A stretch of 64,000 nucleotides of DNA from Triatoma infestans. Taxonomy: Eukaryota > Arthropoda > Insecta > Hemiptera > Reduviidae. The notes beneath the pieces are model-generated. The model saw only the letters and a program-made list of their open reading frames with translations. It ran no database searches and was not told where the DNA came from. Both the position numbers and the translations under genes were made by a program. This document shows, one piece after another, positions 1 through 10,976 of this stretch (the stretch's first letter is position 1; each line of letters opens with the position of its first letter). The stretch is from the NCBI GenBank assembly GCA_011037195.1, contig JAAEAF010002582.1, positions 1-64,000 on the forward strand. Direction: 5' to 3'.

Positions 1-36
1 ACAATACTTCCTCTTACTAGGAGTAAGAGAAAGTAA
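1..36 (-). mobile_element. HINE-A terminal fragment
   Basis: Only the 5' terminal palindrome and flank of a minus-strand HINE-A copy are inside the window (ACAATACTTCCTCTTACTAG, then GAGTAAGAGAAAGT). The rest lies to the left of base 1. Confidence 0.8.
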
Positions 37-374
37 AAAATGCTATTGTTTTTTTCTACTTAAGCAATAAATTAGCAAAGAGGGGCAAATTTTTATTAAA
101 CTTTATTGCAGTGTTAATTTTTCTAGTTTATTATAGGCAGAATGAAAACTGATGACAACGTATCCAATTATTAGATTTCATAATAATCCAAAATTTGTGT
201 TTATCATCATCATTTAATCCTAACGTAATTATTTTAAAATTTAAAATTGTAATTCACAAATTTTTATAATTTATACAGAGTTATATATACAAAATTAAAT
301 GTTTAAATAAAGAAATTAAAAAAAAAAAAAAAAAAAAAATTAACAAATATTAATTACCATTGAGTTTTTATTTT

Positions 375-866
375 CACTTTCTCTTAGTAACAAACAGGAA
401 GTATTTGCGATCGTATAAAATTTTCAAAATATTTGAGTTTTTATCAAAAATACATGTTTTGTGGTTTCCGGTGAGATATATAAAAAAAAAAAAGAAACCT
501 GTTTGTAGGTGCGAATGAAATATTTCAAATTGTAGCTTACGAAACTTGGATTCCGTTTACGTCCATTACACAGGGAAAATTGATTTTTTTTTTGGCAGGT
601 TTTCGAGTGGGTGGGAGGTAAAGTAGCAATAAATATTCCACTAAATTACCACTTCATATTGTTATAGTTCTATGACCTATTTAATATTGATAAAATTACC
701 AAAATATTTATAGAAAATTCGGTGACTGTGTAGAAAAAAGTTTTTTTGCGTATTTGGAATTTTTTCACATATAATTGTAACGATTTTATTATTTTTTTTT
801 TAAACTTGAAATGATAATGGCACAGATATTTTAAAAGCCTATCACGTTTATTTTGAAACATTTTAC
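375..866 (+). mobile_element. Degraded HINE-A copy
   Basis: Recognisable 5' remnants (CTTTCTCTTAGTAA, GGAAGTATTTGCGATCGT, GGTTTCCGGTGAGA) and later module remnants such as GATTCCGTTTACG. It ends in an A-run where the next, opposite-strand copy begins. Much older than its neighbour. Confidence 0.55.
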
Positions 867-867
867 T

Positions 868-1608
868 AAAAAAAAAAAAAAAAAAATCGTGTGTGAAACA
901 CTCACACAACTTTCTCTTACTCCAGTTCTCAAAAATTATAATTGATAAATTTTATACTTTGTGTACCAAATTTAATGAAATTCTTCAAAAACGGAAAAAA
1001 AAAAATTGTTCAGTAAAAGCGCACTTCCGGTTTACTAATTTCCTTGAAATTCGGAATTTTGGCCATCTATTTATTTCTAATTAATTTTTTGTTTGGATGA
1101 TCGTAATGTATAATCAATTATGATAGCATTTTAGAGAAAAAAAACATAACCCCACCCCGCCACTAAAAGTGCCCTTAAATGAATTTTCCCAGAGAAATGT
1201 TTTTAAATAAAAGTTGTAGATGATTGTATGTTTAGTTTATATATAAGAAGTTTCAAGAAAATCGTCGGAGCTTTTTTTTTTTTGAGAAAATTGCGAAAAA
1301 GTGAAAAAAAAAAAAACATTAAGAAAAGGTGTAAAGTAAACGCACTTCCGGTTATCCTATTTTTTTAAAAACTCGAAATTTCCACAACATTTTCAATTTT
1401 AATTAACATTATTTAGATGTCTAAATTGTCTGATAACCTGAAATAGCACTTTAGATGAAAACTTAACAGCACCCTTTACCCCCATAACTGCCTTTAAATG
1501 AATTTTCCCAGAGAAATGTTTCAAATAAAAGTTGTAGGCTCTTTGTATGTGTAGTTGATGTACCAAGTTTGAAGAAAATCTTTGGAGCCATTTTTGAGAA
1601 AAACGCGA

Positions 1609-1639
<31 letters not shown>

Positions 1640-1890
1640 CTAGTAAAGTGGTACTTCCGGTTAAGGAATTTTGGCAATTAACGTACTATCAAATTCCATG
1701 GTGATTTCTAAACGGAATATTAAATTTGAACTTTCTACGATTTTTCAATTTTTGAGCTATGCTGTTCACATACACACAAACCATTTTCTAAAAAAACACT
1801 TTTTAGGACTCAGGGGACTTCAAAACGGATATTTCCGGTGAAAACTCGATAACGAAAATTTTGACACGATTACAATACTTCCTCTTACTA
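868..1890 (-). mobile_element. HINE-A, near full length
   Basis: Minus-strand copy. It starts after an A-run with the 3' hairpin in reverse (GTGTGAAACACTCACAC), then CAACTTTCTCTTACTCC, then three CCGGAAGT-bearing modules. It ends at AATACTTCCTCTTACTA, just short of the terminal palindrome's second arm, so about 15 bases are missing at its 5' end. Several long A-runs (for example 1616-1639) lie at module joints. Confidence 0.85.
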
Positions 1891-2599
1891 GATCTTGTAA
1901 GGTATTTTGTGGATCCAGTGTCATTTACATTTTAAATATTAAATTTGATTTTATGTAATATTTTGTTCTAATTCTTACCTGCCTCCAACATCTTCTCTAT
2001 AACTTATTAATGTTGATATCACGGCAATTGAGTGAACAAATTTCTAAGCTTAATGATGATTTCGTCTATTTATAAGGATTATATTAAAAACAACCGTTTT
2101 AAAAAAAAATCTTTTGTATATTACGCACAAGATTTTATATAAATATTATGAACAATGAATACGATATAATTTATTTAATTAAATTTAATTAAATTTATAC
2201 CATATAATTATTAACTATTTCAAGAGTGCGTAACCATTATATCTAAACGAATAACATAATATAATGGATATATTTTAATTTTTTTTTTTTTTTGCAGCTC
2301 TACGTATACAAAAAAAATTACATATTGTTTATCTGTTATTCCAAAGTTTATTCAGTCTGTGAATTATTATTAAACCGAAGGTTTAGAGTATTCCACTCAT
2401 AACTTATTGTAAGTTCCTATTTCTTTTTTTTTTTCTTTAAATTGATTTGTTTTTATCTTTTATGATTTATCTTACTGTTGCGAAAATGTTAACATACTTC
2501 GATTCTTAATTTATAATTCTACGATAAATTAATACTGAAATTTACAATAATTCGCGCAATACGAATGGTCGTAAATTTATAAAATTGAATTTTTTAATA
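1891..2599. other. AT-rich spacer, no feature seen
   Basis: Low-complexity AT-rich DNA with T-runs. No open frame, repeat or structured motif that I can support. Confidence 0.5.
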
Positions 2600-2990
2600 A
2601 GAAAAAAAAAAATCTGGAGTGAAACACTCATACTACTTTTAATACAATACAATGTTTTAGTAAGGCTAGTCATAAAAATGGTGGTGGGGATTGTATTTGT
2701 ATATCTAAGCGGTCTTATGTGGGGTGCTCTATGTGAAAACCAACAAAGCTTATGCAAATTTTAATTTAAACTAACTGACAGAATCCCACCCCCTAGTAGC
2801 CCTCTAAAATCGATTTTTTTTTCCTGAAAAAAGTTTAAAATTAAAGTATGCTAAGTTCGAGCCCCCCCCCCCCCAATAAATACTTAAACATCTATTCGGT
2901 AAAATAGCATTTCCGGTTAATCAATCGATTTTCTTCAAAATTGCAATTCTGTACATTACTTCTAATGTGTATTAATAATATAACATCGAA
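2600..2990 (-). mobile_element. Degraded HINE-A copy
   Basis: Begins with an A-run followed by TCTGGAGTGAAACACTCA, the reverse of the HINE-A 3' hairpin, and later has GTAAAATAGCATTTCCGG. The module between is heavily mutated and contains a C-run at 2863-2874. Confidence 0.5.
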
Positions 2991-3080
2991 GTGTTAATAC
3001 CGAATTATGTGTATATATTAATACCGAAGTTTTTACAGAGCAAAACGGAACACTTCTTACTACTGTTCCCACAGAACTTT

Positions 3081-4099
3081 AAAAAAAAAAAAATCTGGCG
3101 TGAAACACTCACACAACTTTCTCTTACTCCGGTCTCTCAAAATTATAATTGACAAATGATATAGTTTGTGTACCAAATATAACGAAATTCGTCGAAAACT
3201 GTAAAAAAAACTGTTCAGTAAAAGCGCACTTAAGGCTTACTAATTTTCTTAAAACTTGGAATTTTGGCCATCTATTTATTTCTAATTAATTTTGTTTTGA
3301 TGATAGAATTATATAATCAACTATGATACCACTTTAGAGGAAGCCATAATCCCACCCCTCCCCTAAAAGTGTCCCTAAATGGATTTTCCCCAGAGAAATC
3401 TTTTTAATTAAAGATTTAGATTTTGCATGTTTAATTTATATACGAAGTTTCAAGAAAATCGTCGGTACCATTTTTGAGAAAATCGCGAATAAGTGAAAAA
3501 AAATCATTTAGTAATATGTTAAAACAAACGGACTTCCGGTTGTCCAATTTGTTTCAAACTCGGAATTTCAACAACGTATTTAATTTTAACTAATATTATT
3601 TAGATGACAGAATTTTCTAAAAAACTGAAGTAGCAGTTAAGATGGAAACCTAACCCCACCCCTTCCACAGAAGTGCCCTTAAATGAAGTTTGCCGGAGAA
3701 ATGTTACAAATAAAAGTTGTAGCTCTTTGTATGTGTAGGTGATATTCCAAGTTTTAAGAGAATCGTCGGAGCCATTTTTGAGAAAATCGCAAAAACAAAA
3801 AAAAAAAAACTAGTAAAGTGGTACTTCCGGTTGAGGAATTCTGACAGATAACGCACCGTCAGATTCCATGGTGATACCTAAACGTAATATCAAGTTTTAA
3901 CTTTCTACGGTTTTTCGTTTTTGAGCTGTGCTGTTCACATACACAACACACACACACAGACCCACACACAGACCATTTGCTAGATACCAATTTTTTTGGA
4001 CTCAGGGGACCTCAAAACGGATATTTCCGGTGAAAACTCGATATCGAAAATTTGACACGCTTGCAATACTTCCTCTTTACTAGGAGTAACAGGAAGTAA
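3081..4099 (-). mobile_element. HINE-A, full length
   Basis: A-run, then TCTGGCGTGAAACACTCACA (3' hairpin, reverse), three modules with ACTTCCGGTT boxes near 3535 and 3826, a CA-rich tract near 3945-3975, and the 5' palindrome ending ACTAGGAGTAACAGGAAGT. Length about 1.02 kb, as expected for three modules. Confidence 0.88.
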
Positions 4100-4101
4100 A
4101 A

Positions 4102-4342
4102 TAAAAAGAACGATAAACTCATACTTCCGGTTGATAAGTGTTGCCCGAAAACTTCATATCTTAAACGGAGATATTCTGTTAAAAAACACACACGTACACA
4201 CATACAAACAATCTGCATAAAACATTTTTTTTTCCGTATTCAAAAGGATGTTAAAACATGTATTTCCGGTTAAAAACTCAATTTGGAAAATCTGGCACAA
4301 ATCCAAATACTTCCTCTTAACTAAGGAGTAAGAGAAAGTAAA
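4102..4342 (-). mobile_element. HINE-A 5'-end fragment
   Basis: Only the outermost about 240 bases remain: CATACTTCCGGTT, a CA-rich tract, TATTTCCGGTTAAAAACTCA and the terminal palindrome near 4310-4338 (CTTCCTCTTAACTAAGGAGT). It sits directly against the previous copy. Confidence 0.75.
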
Positions 4343-4344
4343 GA

Positions 4345-4900
4345 TATTTTTTACGAATAGTCTGTGTGTATGTATGTGTATGTGAGCGTGGGATTTTTAA
4401 CTAAATATTTCAAAAACGAAAATATCTCTCACAGGGAGCTCAAACTTGGTGGTAATCCGATTACCTTATCACCACCATCACAACAAACCACCATATGTGA
4501 CCCGAAGGTTTACGTCAGAATCTATTAATCTACCGGAACTGTAATTTTACTGATTTTTTTTTTTTTTTTTTTCAGTTTCTCATAATTTTTCTCCAAAATG
4601 TCTCCAACGATTTTCTTTAAACTTCGCATACTGTCTCTACAGATAAATATCTATTACATAGATTTTTATTTTTGGAGGTTTATAGCGAGCGTTAACATAA
4701 AACTTACCTCTAAAGTATCACTTGAGTGTAATTTATGGTTCTACTATCTATTTAATATTAAGATACTCTAAAAGTATTGTTAAGGATTCTAAATTTGAAG
4801 AAAATCGGTTAACCGGAAGTGTCAACTTTTGCAGAATTGGTTTTTGATTTTTTTTGGGGGGGAATTTCCTCTAAAAATGGCTCCAATTATTACTAAATAT
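4345..4900 (+). mobile_element. Degraded HINE-A copy
   Basis: Plus-strand remnant with a GT-rich tract (4360-4390), a CTCCAACGATTTTCTTTAAA module and ACCGGAAGTGTC. Both ends are eroded. Confidence 0.5.
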
Positions 4901-5496
4901 ATATTTATTTATTAAACTGTTAGATATAATCCTAACACTTTAATCTTCAGCATTTTTCCTAAAAAATTGATTTTTAAAGAATACGAGTGATGTTAAATTT
5001 CAAGTATAGTTCAGGTTTGACTTAGCCGCTATCTTCAAGACTACAATTAAATCATCATGTTGAATATCTGTTGCGCGCTGACTACTCGCATTCACTATAT
5101 TTAAGCTTGGCAACTAAACTTCTGAGTTAAAAGAAAATTGATCAATTTTAGAATAATTATATTATTGTTAACAGAAAGTAGATTGGAAGTGTTTCATTTT
5201 TATAATCACGGCTTAAATGTAAAACAATCTGGTTTGTAAAACTTGCGAGGCTTAAACTTAGTTAATTATAATTATATTTTGTACAAGACTTAGTTTAAAG
5301 TTAATTTATATAGTTATTGCAGCCATGCTGTCATCTACCATCAAAACTTGGTAGTGCAGTTTGAAGTTACGGTTATCTCTAAGATACCGTAGACTTCAGA
5401 GGGACTCTAAGCCCCCCCCGCCAGGAAATCCTAAAAACAATGTTTCTTCAAAAATGTTTTTTTATAAATATGATACATTTATGTCTTTGCTAATAA
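4901..5496. other. Spacer with scattered HINE-A traces
   Basis: AT-rich. Short stretches recall HINE-A modules (for example 5370-5440), but no boundary is visible and there is no gene. Confidence 0.35.
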
Positions 5497-6008
5497 TACT
5501 TTATGTCTTCCAATCAAGGACAGCTTCATAGCACTTATGCCTTATGGATTAGCACAGTGGGTTGTTGGCAGTCTTTTAGTGAACGGGAACTGTGTCTTTC
5601 ATGGACCTCCCTTTTAGCATCTGGTTGGTTTCCTCATTGGGCGTTGCGGCTTAAGGATGACATCTCTATACAATGGGGCTCATGCCTGATCCACTTCTGT
5701 AAAGTCTGTGGGGCGGGGAGGAAACACCCCATACATTTCATGACGGATTGTTTGGGCTGTGAGGTGATTAGGTGCAGGACCATTGGCCGCCACAGGATGT
5801 CAATGGAAGAGCTTAGGCTATATCCTTTTAAGGTTATAATCCGATTTGTTCGGACTGTGGTGAATTTTAGTTAGGTTAGACCCGGATCTTGATATTTGTT
5901 ATAGACCCGGTTTGTTGTTGTTTTTCTTTGGGGTAGTTATATGATCCAGTGGGTTTTAGATAGCGTAGGGCTGGTCCCTCTCCACAGACAAATAATAGTA
6001 ATAATAAG
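5497..6008 (+). pseudogene. LINE ORF2 C-terminus, 5'-truncated, (TAA)n tail
   Basis: The last about 120 codons (5503-5874) of a non-LTR retrotransposon polyprotein, downstream of its RNase H domain. A C-x2-C...H-x4-C zinc-like motif is visible (FCKVCGAGRKHPIHFMTDC), followed by the tail RTIGRHRMSMEELRLYPFK. The same tail occurs at 34.4 kb in another copy of the family. The 3' end is an irregular TAA repeat (about 5987-6008), a type of tail known for I-type elements. The start is truncated, as expected for a 5'-truncated insertion, so the ATG at 5503 is not a real start. Non-functional. Confidence 0.75.
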
Positions 6009-6076
6009 AGCTACCAACTTCTATTTGAAACATTTTTAGGAAAGTGGTGCTAATTTGACGATAAGATAAAGTAGGA

Positions 6077-6150
6077 TTTTCTCAGGCTATGTCCTTTTAA
6101 GATTATGGTCCGCTTTGTTCGGACTATGGTAAAATTTAGGTGGGTGAAAC
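6077..6150 (+). pseudogene. Short fragment of the same LINE family
   Basis: About 24 codons match the C-terminal end of the LINE just upstream and of the copy at 34.4 kb ([20 protein letters not shown]). A scrap of HINE-A module (6010-6050) lies between, so this is a second fragment or a rearranged end of the first. Confidence 0.6.
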
Positions 6151-6575
6151 ATGTAACTTTGTATAACTTTGGCTGATTGATGTTTCGGAGTAATATAATT
6201 GGCACTCCGATTTTCAAATTCAGAATGTGTGGCGGTAATCCGGGAACATCGAGTGAATTAGGAAAATTCCGTTGGAAAATTCAGAACATCACTTTGGCCC
6301 ATCACGGAATCAATGGATTTGTATGTCACTGTTTCACCTGCGATTCTGTTTAGAATGATGTCGTTCATATCGAGTACGTCGACATTTTTAGCCGATAGAA
6401 TGGCTTTTCCGCTTAACCATGCGTGATTTTGATAATTTGTTTCGATGCTTTGAAACAACACACTGTCTACTAATCCTGCGCGAGATTGGTGTGAGGTACT
6501 TCGAGACTGGTGGCGGTGAGAGATACTTATAAGTAGTTGAGAAAGAGGTTTAGAGAGAGCGCGCCACGATCGCAA
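6151..6575 (-). pseudogene. Helitron-type PIF1-like helicase, C-terminal fragment
   Basis: The minus-strand reading holds conserved blocks of the Helitron Rep/helicase C-terminal (PIF1) region: AILSAKNVDVLDMNDIIL, then YKSIDSV, then NFPTEF. After a one- or two-base frame change the reading continues with [20 protein letters not shown] and [13 protein letters not shown]. In intact proteins these blocks run consecutively and belong to the helicase that unwinds DNA during rolling-circle transposition. The N-terminal Rep nuclease and Walker motifs are absent. The first about 30 residues of the open frame (from 6575) do not look like helicase. This is the only trace in the window of an autonomous Helitron-like element and the natural relative of the HINE-A elements, but nothing shows that it belongs to the same family. 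Confidence 0.72.
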
Positions 6576-6589
6576 CGGGTCTGCGTCTG

Positions 6590-6940
6590 TCTATTTCTGC
6601 CAACCTCGTGAAATGCTCGGAATTACCCCTTTTCCGTGGGAACTACGGAATAAAAAGTATATATAAACAGTCTTATATAGAAATGCAAAGTTGTGTAAAA
6701 ATTTCAAGTCAATCCAACGACTACTTTTCGAGTTTTGCGGCCACAAACATATATATATAGTTATGCGGCTGTTTTTAAATATATACGTAGATGTGGAGAG
6801 GTTATGAAATTTTGTCATGAAGCACACACACACACACATATATAGTAACATAACCTTCCCACATATATACAACCAACAAGTGATTAGTGTAACAGAACAT
6901 TACGTTGAAGTGAACTCACTATACGAACTTAAGTGAATTT
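6590..6940. repeat. Repeat-like flank of the helicase fragment
   Basis: The sequence has the feel of a dispersed repeat (TTTCCGTGGGAACTACGGAA, then TCAAGTCAATCCAACGACTA, then short AT and CA runs). There is no coding frame. It may belong to the Helitron-like element to its left. Confidence 0.3.
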
Positions 6941-6943
6941 ACT

Positions 6944-6984
6944 CTGACGATGAAAGAAAATCCGAAAACCGGTCAGAAATAAAA
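6944..6984 (+). ncRNA. Degenerate hammerhead-like motif
   Basis: CTGACGA, T, a decayed hairpin, then GAAAACCGGTC. The closest relative is the motif at 53.95 kb. Helix II is no longer paired and there is an extra A after GAAA, so it is probably inactive. Confidence 0.35.
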
Positions 6985-6989
6985 TCAAT

Positions 6990-7304
6990 ATATATGCTTC
7001 GATGGATAAAATACCCGATAATTATTAATTAAATTGTAAAAATCTGAATTTCTCAAAATTAAATTAAATAAAGAAATAAATATTCCAACCTTAGTTGGTA
7101 GAATTTTGTCATTTGTGCATTTTTAGAAAAATAACTCTTCTTGACTGTCCTGTTTTTATTTTTATTGTACATTTCCGTAAAGATTATTTAACATTATGTA
7201 GGCCGAGAGTGCATTAAATTTGAACAAACGAACTAAATTATGAAATATGCTGACGTAATACTAATTGTAATATAACAATTTATAAGTAAAGTAATGACTA
7301 TTTT
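6990..7304. other. AT-rich spacer
   Basis: Nothing recognised. Confidence 0.5.
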
Positions 7305-7484
7305 TTCAGGCGGGCTTAACGTCCAACTACCAAATTAGGTGTCGTGGACGGGGGGGCGGGGCGGAAGCACTTACTTTACTGTTAACATTTTTTAAATCAA
7401 TATAAAATTTAACAGCTATACGCGGGACTCGAACTGGTATCCTCCCACTTACAAGTCCATGCTCATAACCACTACACCAACACT
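7305..7484 (-). mobile_element. tRNA-derived SINE (family 3)
   Basis: Read on the minus strand, the element opens with a tRNA-like head: an A-box region (GGTGTAGTGGTTATGAGCA) and a B-box (AGTTCGAGTCC) about 35 bases later. The body is GC-rich around 7345-7370. The head keeps pol III promoter spacing but does not fold as a whole tRNA in what I can read, and it runs straight into an unrelated body, which is typical of a SINE and not of a tRNA gene. The body end near 7305 is uncertain. Confidence 0.6.
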
Positions 7485-8257
7485 CTATTTTTTCTGCACA
7501 CACTTTTAGATGTCAATAATTATTAAAAGTACATCCAAAAATAAATTAATGATTACCTAATGACAACCAAATTACATAATAAATTATTTCCATATATAAT
7601 TATGCAATTATTCAAAGTTAATTGATAACATTATAACAACCTTGCTGGATTGATTTAAAAAAAAAAAAAAAAAGAAACATTGAACATGTCAAAAAAATTG
7701 TAACCATGACATTGGGGACTCCAAAATAAAAAAGTAGCAAATTAAACACTATAAGGTTGCATCTTTTGATAATAAATTTACAAATAAATTAATTAAACAA
7801 TAATCCAAACTTAAACAAATCAATTATAAAACACTCATTATTATTTTAACTTGTCAAAAGTATTAATAATTTTTTTTTTGAAATTATATTTTGATTTATT
7901 ATTTTCCAAAATAGTTTTATAATGACAAATTATTATGAAGATTATTAAAGTTCTTGACTAATCTTTGAGGACTTCCTTAACCATGAAAAAAAAATACTAT
8001 GCATATTTAATATCTTCCTTATTTAAATTAACTTCTGAATTTTTTATAATTGAGTGGTTAATAGAGTTTTTTTATATTTTTTTATTAACTTCCTCGTATA
8101 TTAGTAGGTCCCCCAGCCAAAATATTAATTAAGTTAGTTTATAAGTTTTGCTAAAGATGGAAATATTTCTATTACTTATTTTAAGTGCACTTCAAATTGT
8201 ACTTCCTTACTTAAGGAGTATGCTTATAAAGTAATCATTCTCTTTACATAGAATAAT
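7485..8257. other. AT-rich spacer
   Basis: Poly-A and poly-T runs. No gene or repeat boundary recognised. Confidence 0.5.
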
Positions 8258-8802
8258 ATACTCCAATTCTCAAAATTATAATTGATAAATTTTTATGTTT
8301 TATGTACCAAATTTAATGAAATTCGTCGAAAACCCCCCAAAAAAAACTGTTTAGTAAAAGCGCACTTTCCGGTTTATTAATTTTCCTGAAACTCGAAATT
8401 TTGGCCATCTATTTATTTCTAATTAAGTTTGTTTGGATGATAGAATTGTATAATCTATCATCCAATTATACTTTATCAACTATGATAGCACTTAAGAGAA
8501 AAACCTATTCACACCCCACTCCCCTAAAAGTGCCCTTAAATGAATTTTTCCAGGAAAATGTTTAAGATAAATGTTGTAGCTCTTTGTATGTGTAGTTGAT
8601 ATACAGTGTTTGAAGAAAATCGTAGGAGCCACTTCTGAAAAAATCGCAAAAACGTAAAAAAAAAAACTAGTAAAGTGGTACTTCCGGTTGAGGAATATTG
8701 ACAGATAAGGTACTGTCAGATCCCATGGTGATACCTAAACGGAATATCAAGTTTCAACTTGATTACGGTTTCTCTTTTTTCAGCTATGCTGTCACATATT
8801 CA

Positions 8803-8834
<32 letters not shown>

Positions 8835-8954
8835 ATTTGCGAAAAACTACTTTTGTGGACTCAGGGGACCTCAAAACGACTATTTCCAGTGAAAACTAGA
8901 TATCGGAAATTTGACAGGATTACAATACTTTCTCTTACTAGAAGTAAGAGAAAA
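8258..8954 (-). mobile_element. HINE-A, one module short
   Basis: Minus-strand copy of about 700 bases. It keeps the 3' end from ATATACTCCAATTCTCAAAA, one inner module, the (CA)n tract at 8812-8833, and the 5' palindrome (CTTTCTCTTACTAGAAGTAA). One whole ~290-bp module is absent compared with the three-module copies, consistent with recombination between modules. Confidence 0.82.
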
Positions 8955-9194
8955 AAGTATATAATTATAAAAAACGTCCTTCCAAGGGAATGGTACGTAT
9001 AATTAAAATAAAAATACCTAAATAATTGCCCGCAAGGGGTGTCTGTTGCATGCAATTACTTAGGGAGTAGCGACCCCACGGGTTACGAGCTCAATACTCC
9101 ATGCACTTCGTCAGAACAGTATACAATACACTTAAACTACATACATACACTTTACAGACAGGACAAACTCCGTACACATACTAGGATCTCCGTC

Positions 9195-9430
9195 TCTAGT
9201 TAATTGGCAAAAGCCAGGAGAGAAGGAAGGGATTACATCAGTGGTAGCGCGCTGGATTAGCAACGTGGAGTTCCCGCGGGTTCGAATCCAGGATGCTGCC
9301 TTTAAATTTTCTCTTCCTAGGAGCCTCTACAACTCACTGTACGCTGATGAGCAGTGTTGTCTGTAGCTATAGAAAACTGCTTGGAGGCCCGTCAGTGCAC
9401 TGAGAAGGTTCCCGGGGGGGGGGGGGGACA
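9195..9430 (+). mobile_element. tRNA-derived SINE (family 2)
   Basis: An A-box region (GTGGTAGCGCGCTGG) and a B-box (GGTTCGAATCC at 9279-9289) form a tRNA-like head. The body shares GAGCAGTGTTGTCTGTA and CAGTGCACTGAGAAGG with three other copies (44.1, 55.1 and 57.4 kb). It ends in a G-run near 9413-9427. Confidence 0.75.
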
Positions 9431-9734
9431 CAATATCTTTCAGGTCGCAGTGCCTAATCCCCTACAGATCTAACTTAATACATAAAACAATCAAAACTTA
9501 TAATTTTAGTTTTTTTTATAATTTCTTGGAGCAATAATTTGGATTTTATCATTTTTTTTAATTTATGTAGGTCATTTGTTTTCTTCAGGTTTATTACAAC
9601 ATACGAGGAGGATTTTTTTTTTTTCTATTTATTGATTTAAGCCTAAGAAATTTGATATCAACCAAATTTTTTAAAATTCAATTGACTTCGAAAATATAAA
9701 TAGATTAACCTTAGTATTAAAGAAAATTGTTTGT
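9431..9734. other. AT-rich spacer
   Basis: Nothing recognised. Confidence 0.5.
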
Positions 9735-10605
9735 AGGTATGGTCTTTCAGGGGGAGCTAGTCGAATTCTTACCTGCGCCGCCGAAATAAGAAGATGCGGA
9801 GTGCATAACTCCCAGAATCGTCATTTATTCGGATAGCCAGCCTGCCCTGCGGGCATTGACTAGTGGGAGAATCAGCTCAAGGCTGGTGTGGAATTGCCTA
9901 GTGCACTTAGGGATATAGGAGCTCTAATAAGTCTTCCTGGTTTGGGTACCTAGGCATTTCGGGTCCCGAGGTAATGAGGCGGCAGATGTTTGGCCCGAGG
10001 GTTCCGTCAAAACACCTATAGGGTCGGAACCGTTCTGTGGTGTCTCAAGATGCCTCAGGAGTGCATCCATCAGGACATGGATGCGCGACTCATAAGGGAA
10101 TGGTGGTTAAAACCCAGGCCCAGAGGCAGGCGAAAACGTTTATTTATAGCTACTCGCCAGGCTAACTGCAAAATTCTCCAACTAGGCCGAAGTGGCCACA
10201 AGGATGGCAGTTGGCATTCTCACTGGCCATTGCAGACTCAATAAGCACACATGTAACCATGGGCAGGCAACGGATAGCCGTTAGGTTTTGTCAGGAAGAA
10301 GAGGAAACAGCACTGCACGTGCTATATCAGTGCGAGGGGCTAGTATGGCTGAGGTACCGCCTCTTCGGAGAAGAAAGCTGGTGCCTGCAAGCCTCAGCCA
10401 GGGGCCCCACTCGGGTTTTTTAAGACGGGCTCGAGAGGGTGCTCTAATTGACCATTCGGGGAGACCGCCCCAGACTCCACAGTTCGAGAAGGACTGGACA
10501 GGGGTAGGGGTCTCCAACTTAGGAGGTGCTACAATAGACCCACGAGGGTCGCGGTGGTGCAGGCGAAGAGCCAATCTCCCCCAAAGAATCTTTTTAAAAA
10601 TTCTA
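9735..10605 (+). pseudogene. LINE RNase H and C-terminal domain, frameshifted
   Basis: Three overlapping frames together give the end of a LINE ORF2. First comes RNase H: SRIVIYSDSQPALRALTSG carries the active-site aspartate of the SDS motif, and GNEAAD follows near 9975. Then comes the linker with ARLIREWW, and then a zinc-like motif RFCQEEEETALHVLYQC near 10290. RNase H removes the RNA strand during target-primed reverse transcription. Several frameshifts make it non-functional. The region is clearly GC-richer than its surroundings. The RT part is missing (5'-truncated). Confidence 0.75.
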
Positions 10606-10829
10606 ATCTAAATGGGTTTGTATTATGAATGCTGTGAACAGAATAACTAAAAATCGTTGAACGATCCAAATAATTTCAATAACAAGTCATTTAAACCAGA
10701 TAACATTATCGCTTGTGCAATATGCAATTTTTATTAAACGTTTATTTGCCATTAGTTATTATACAAATAATGAAAGGAAAATTTTCCTTCTGGAAAATTT
10801 ATGAATGAGAATTAAGTTTTTTTTGAGTA

Positions 10830-10963
10830 ACTTTAGAAGTTCTATGAGGTCTGACTGAGATGCTACTGTTATTGCAAAAATTACAAGTTTGTAAATAATT
10901 TGACAATTAGTATTGTAAATAAATGCAGTAAATGAATGGTGTGTTGAGTATTTCACACTAACT
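10830..10963 (+). mobile_element. Old HINE-A 3' end
   Basis: Traces of the HINE-A right end: GTTTGTAAATAATTTGACAA, then GTGTGTTGAGTATTTCACAC as the hairpin, directly before the 5' end of the next copy. Weak. Confidence 0.35.
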
Positions 10964-10976
10964 TTTACTTTCTCTT
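10964..10976. repeat. 13-bp target-site duplication (left)
   Basis: TTTACTTTCTCTT is repeated exactly at 11948-11960 and brackets the LINE between them. Confidence 0.8.

Noticed and set aside
7420..7484. Possible true tRNA gene on the minus strand
   Set aside because: A- and B-boxes are present, but I cannot fold a complete cloverleaf, and the head runs into a non-tRNA body. A SINE is the better reading. The same applies to the heads at 9.2, 26.4, 44.1 and 57.1 kb.
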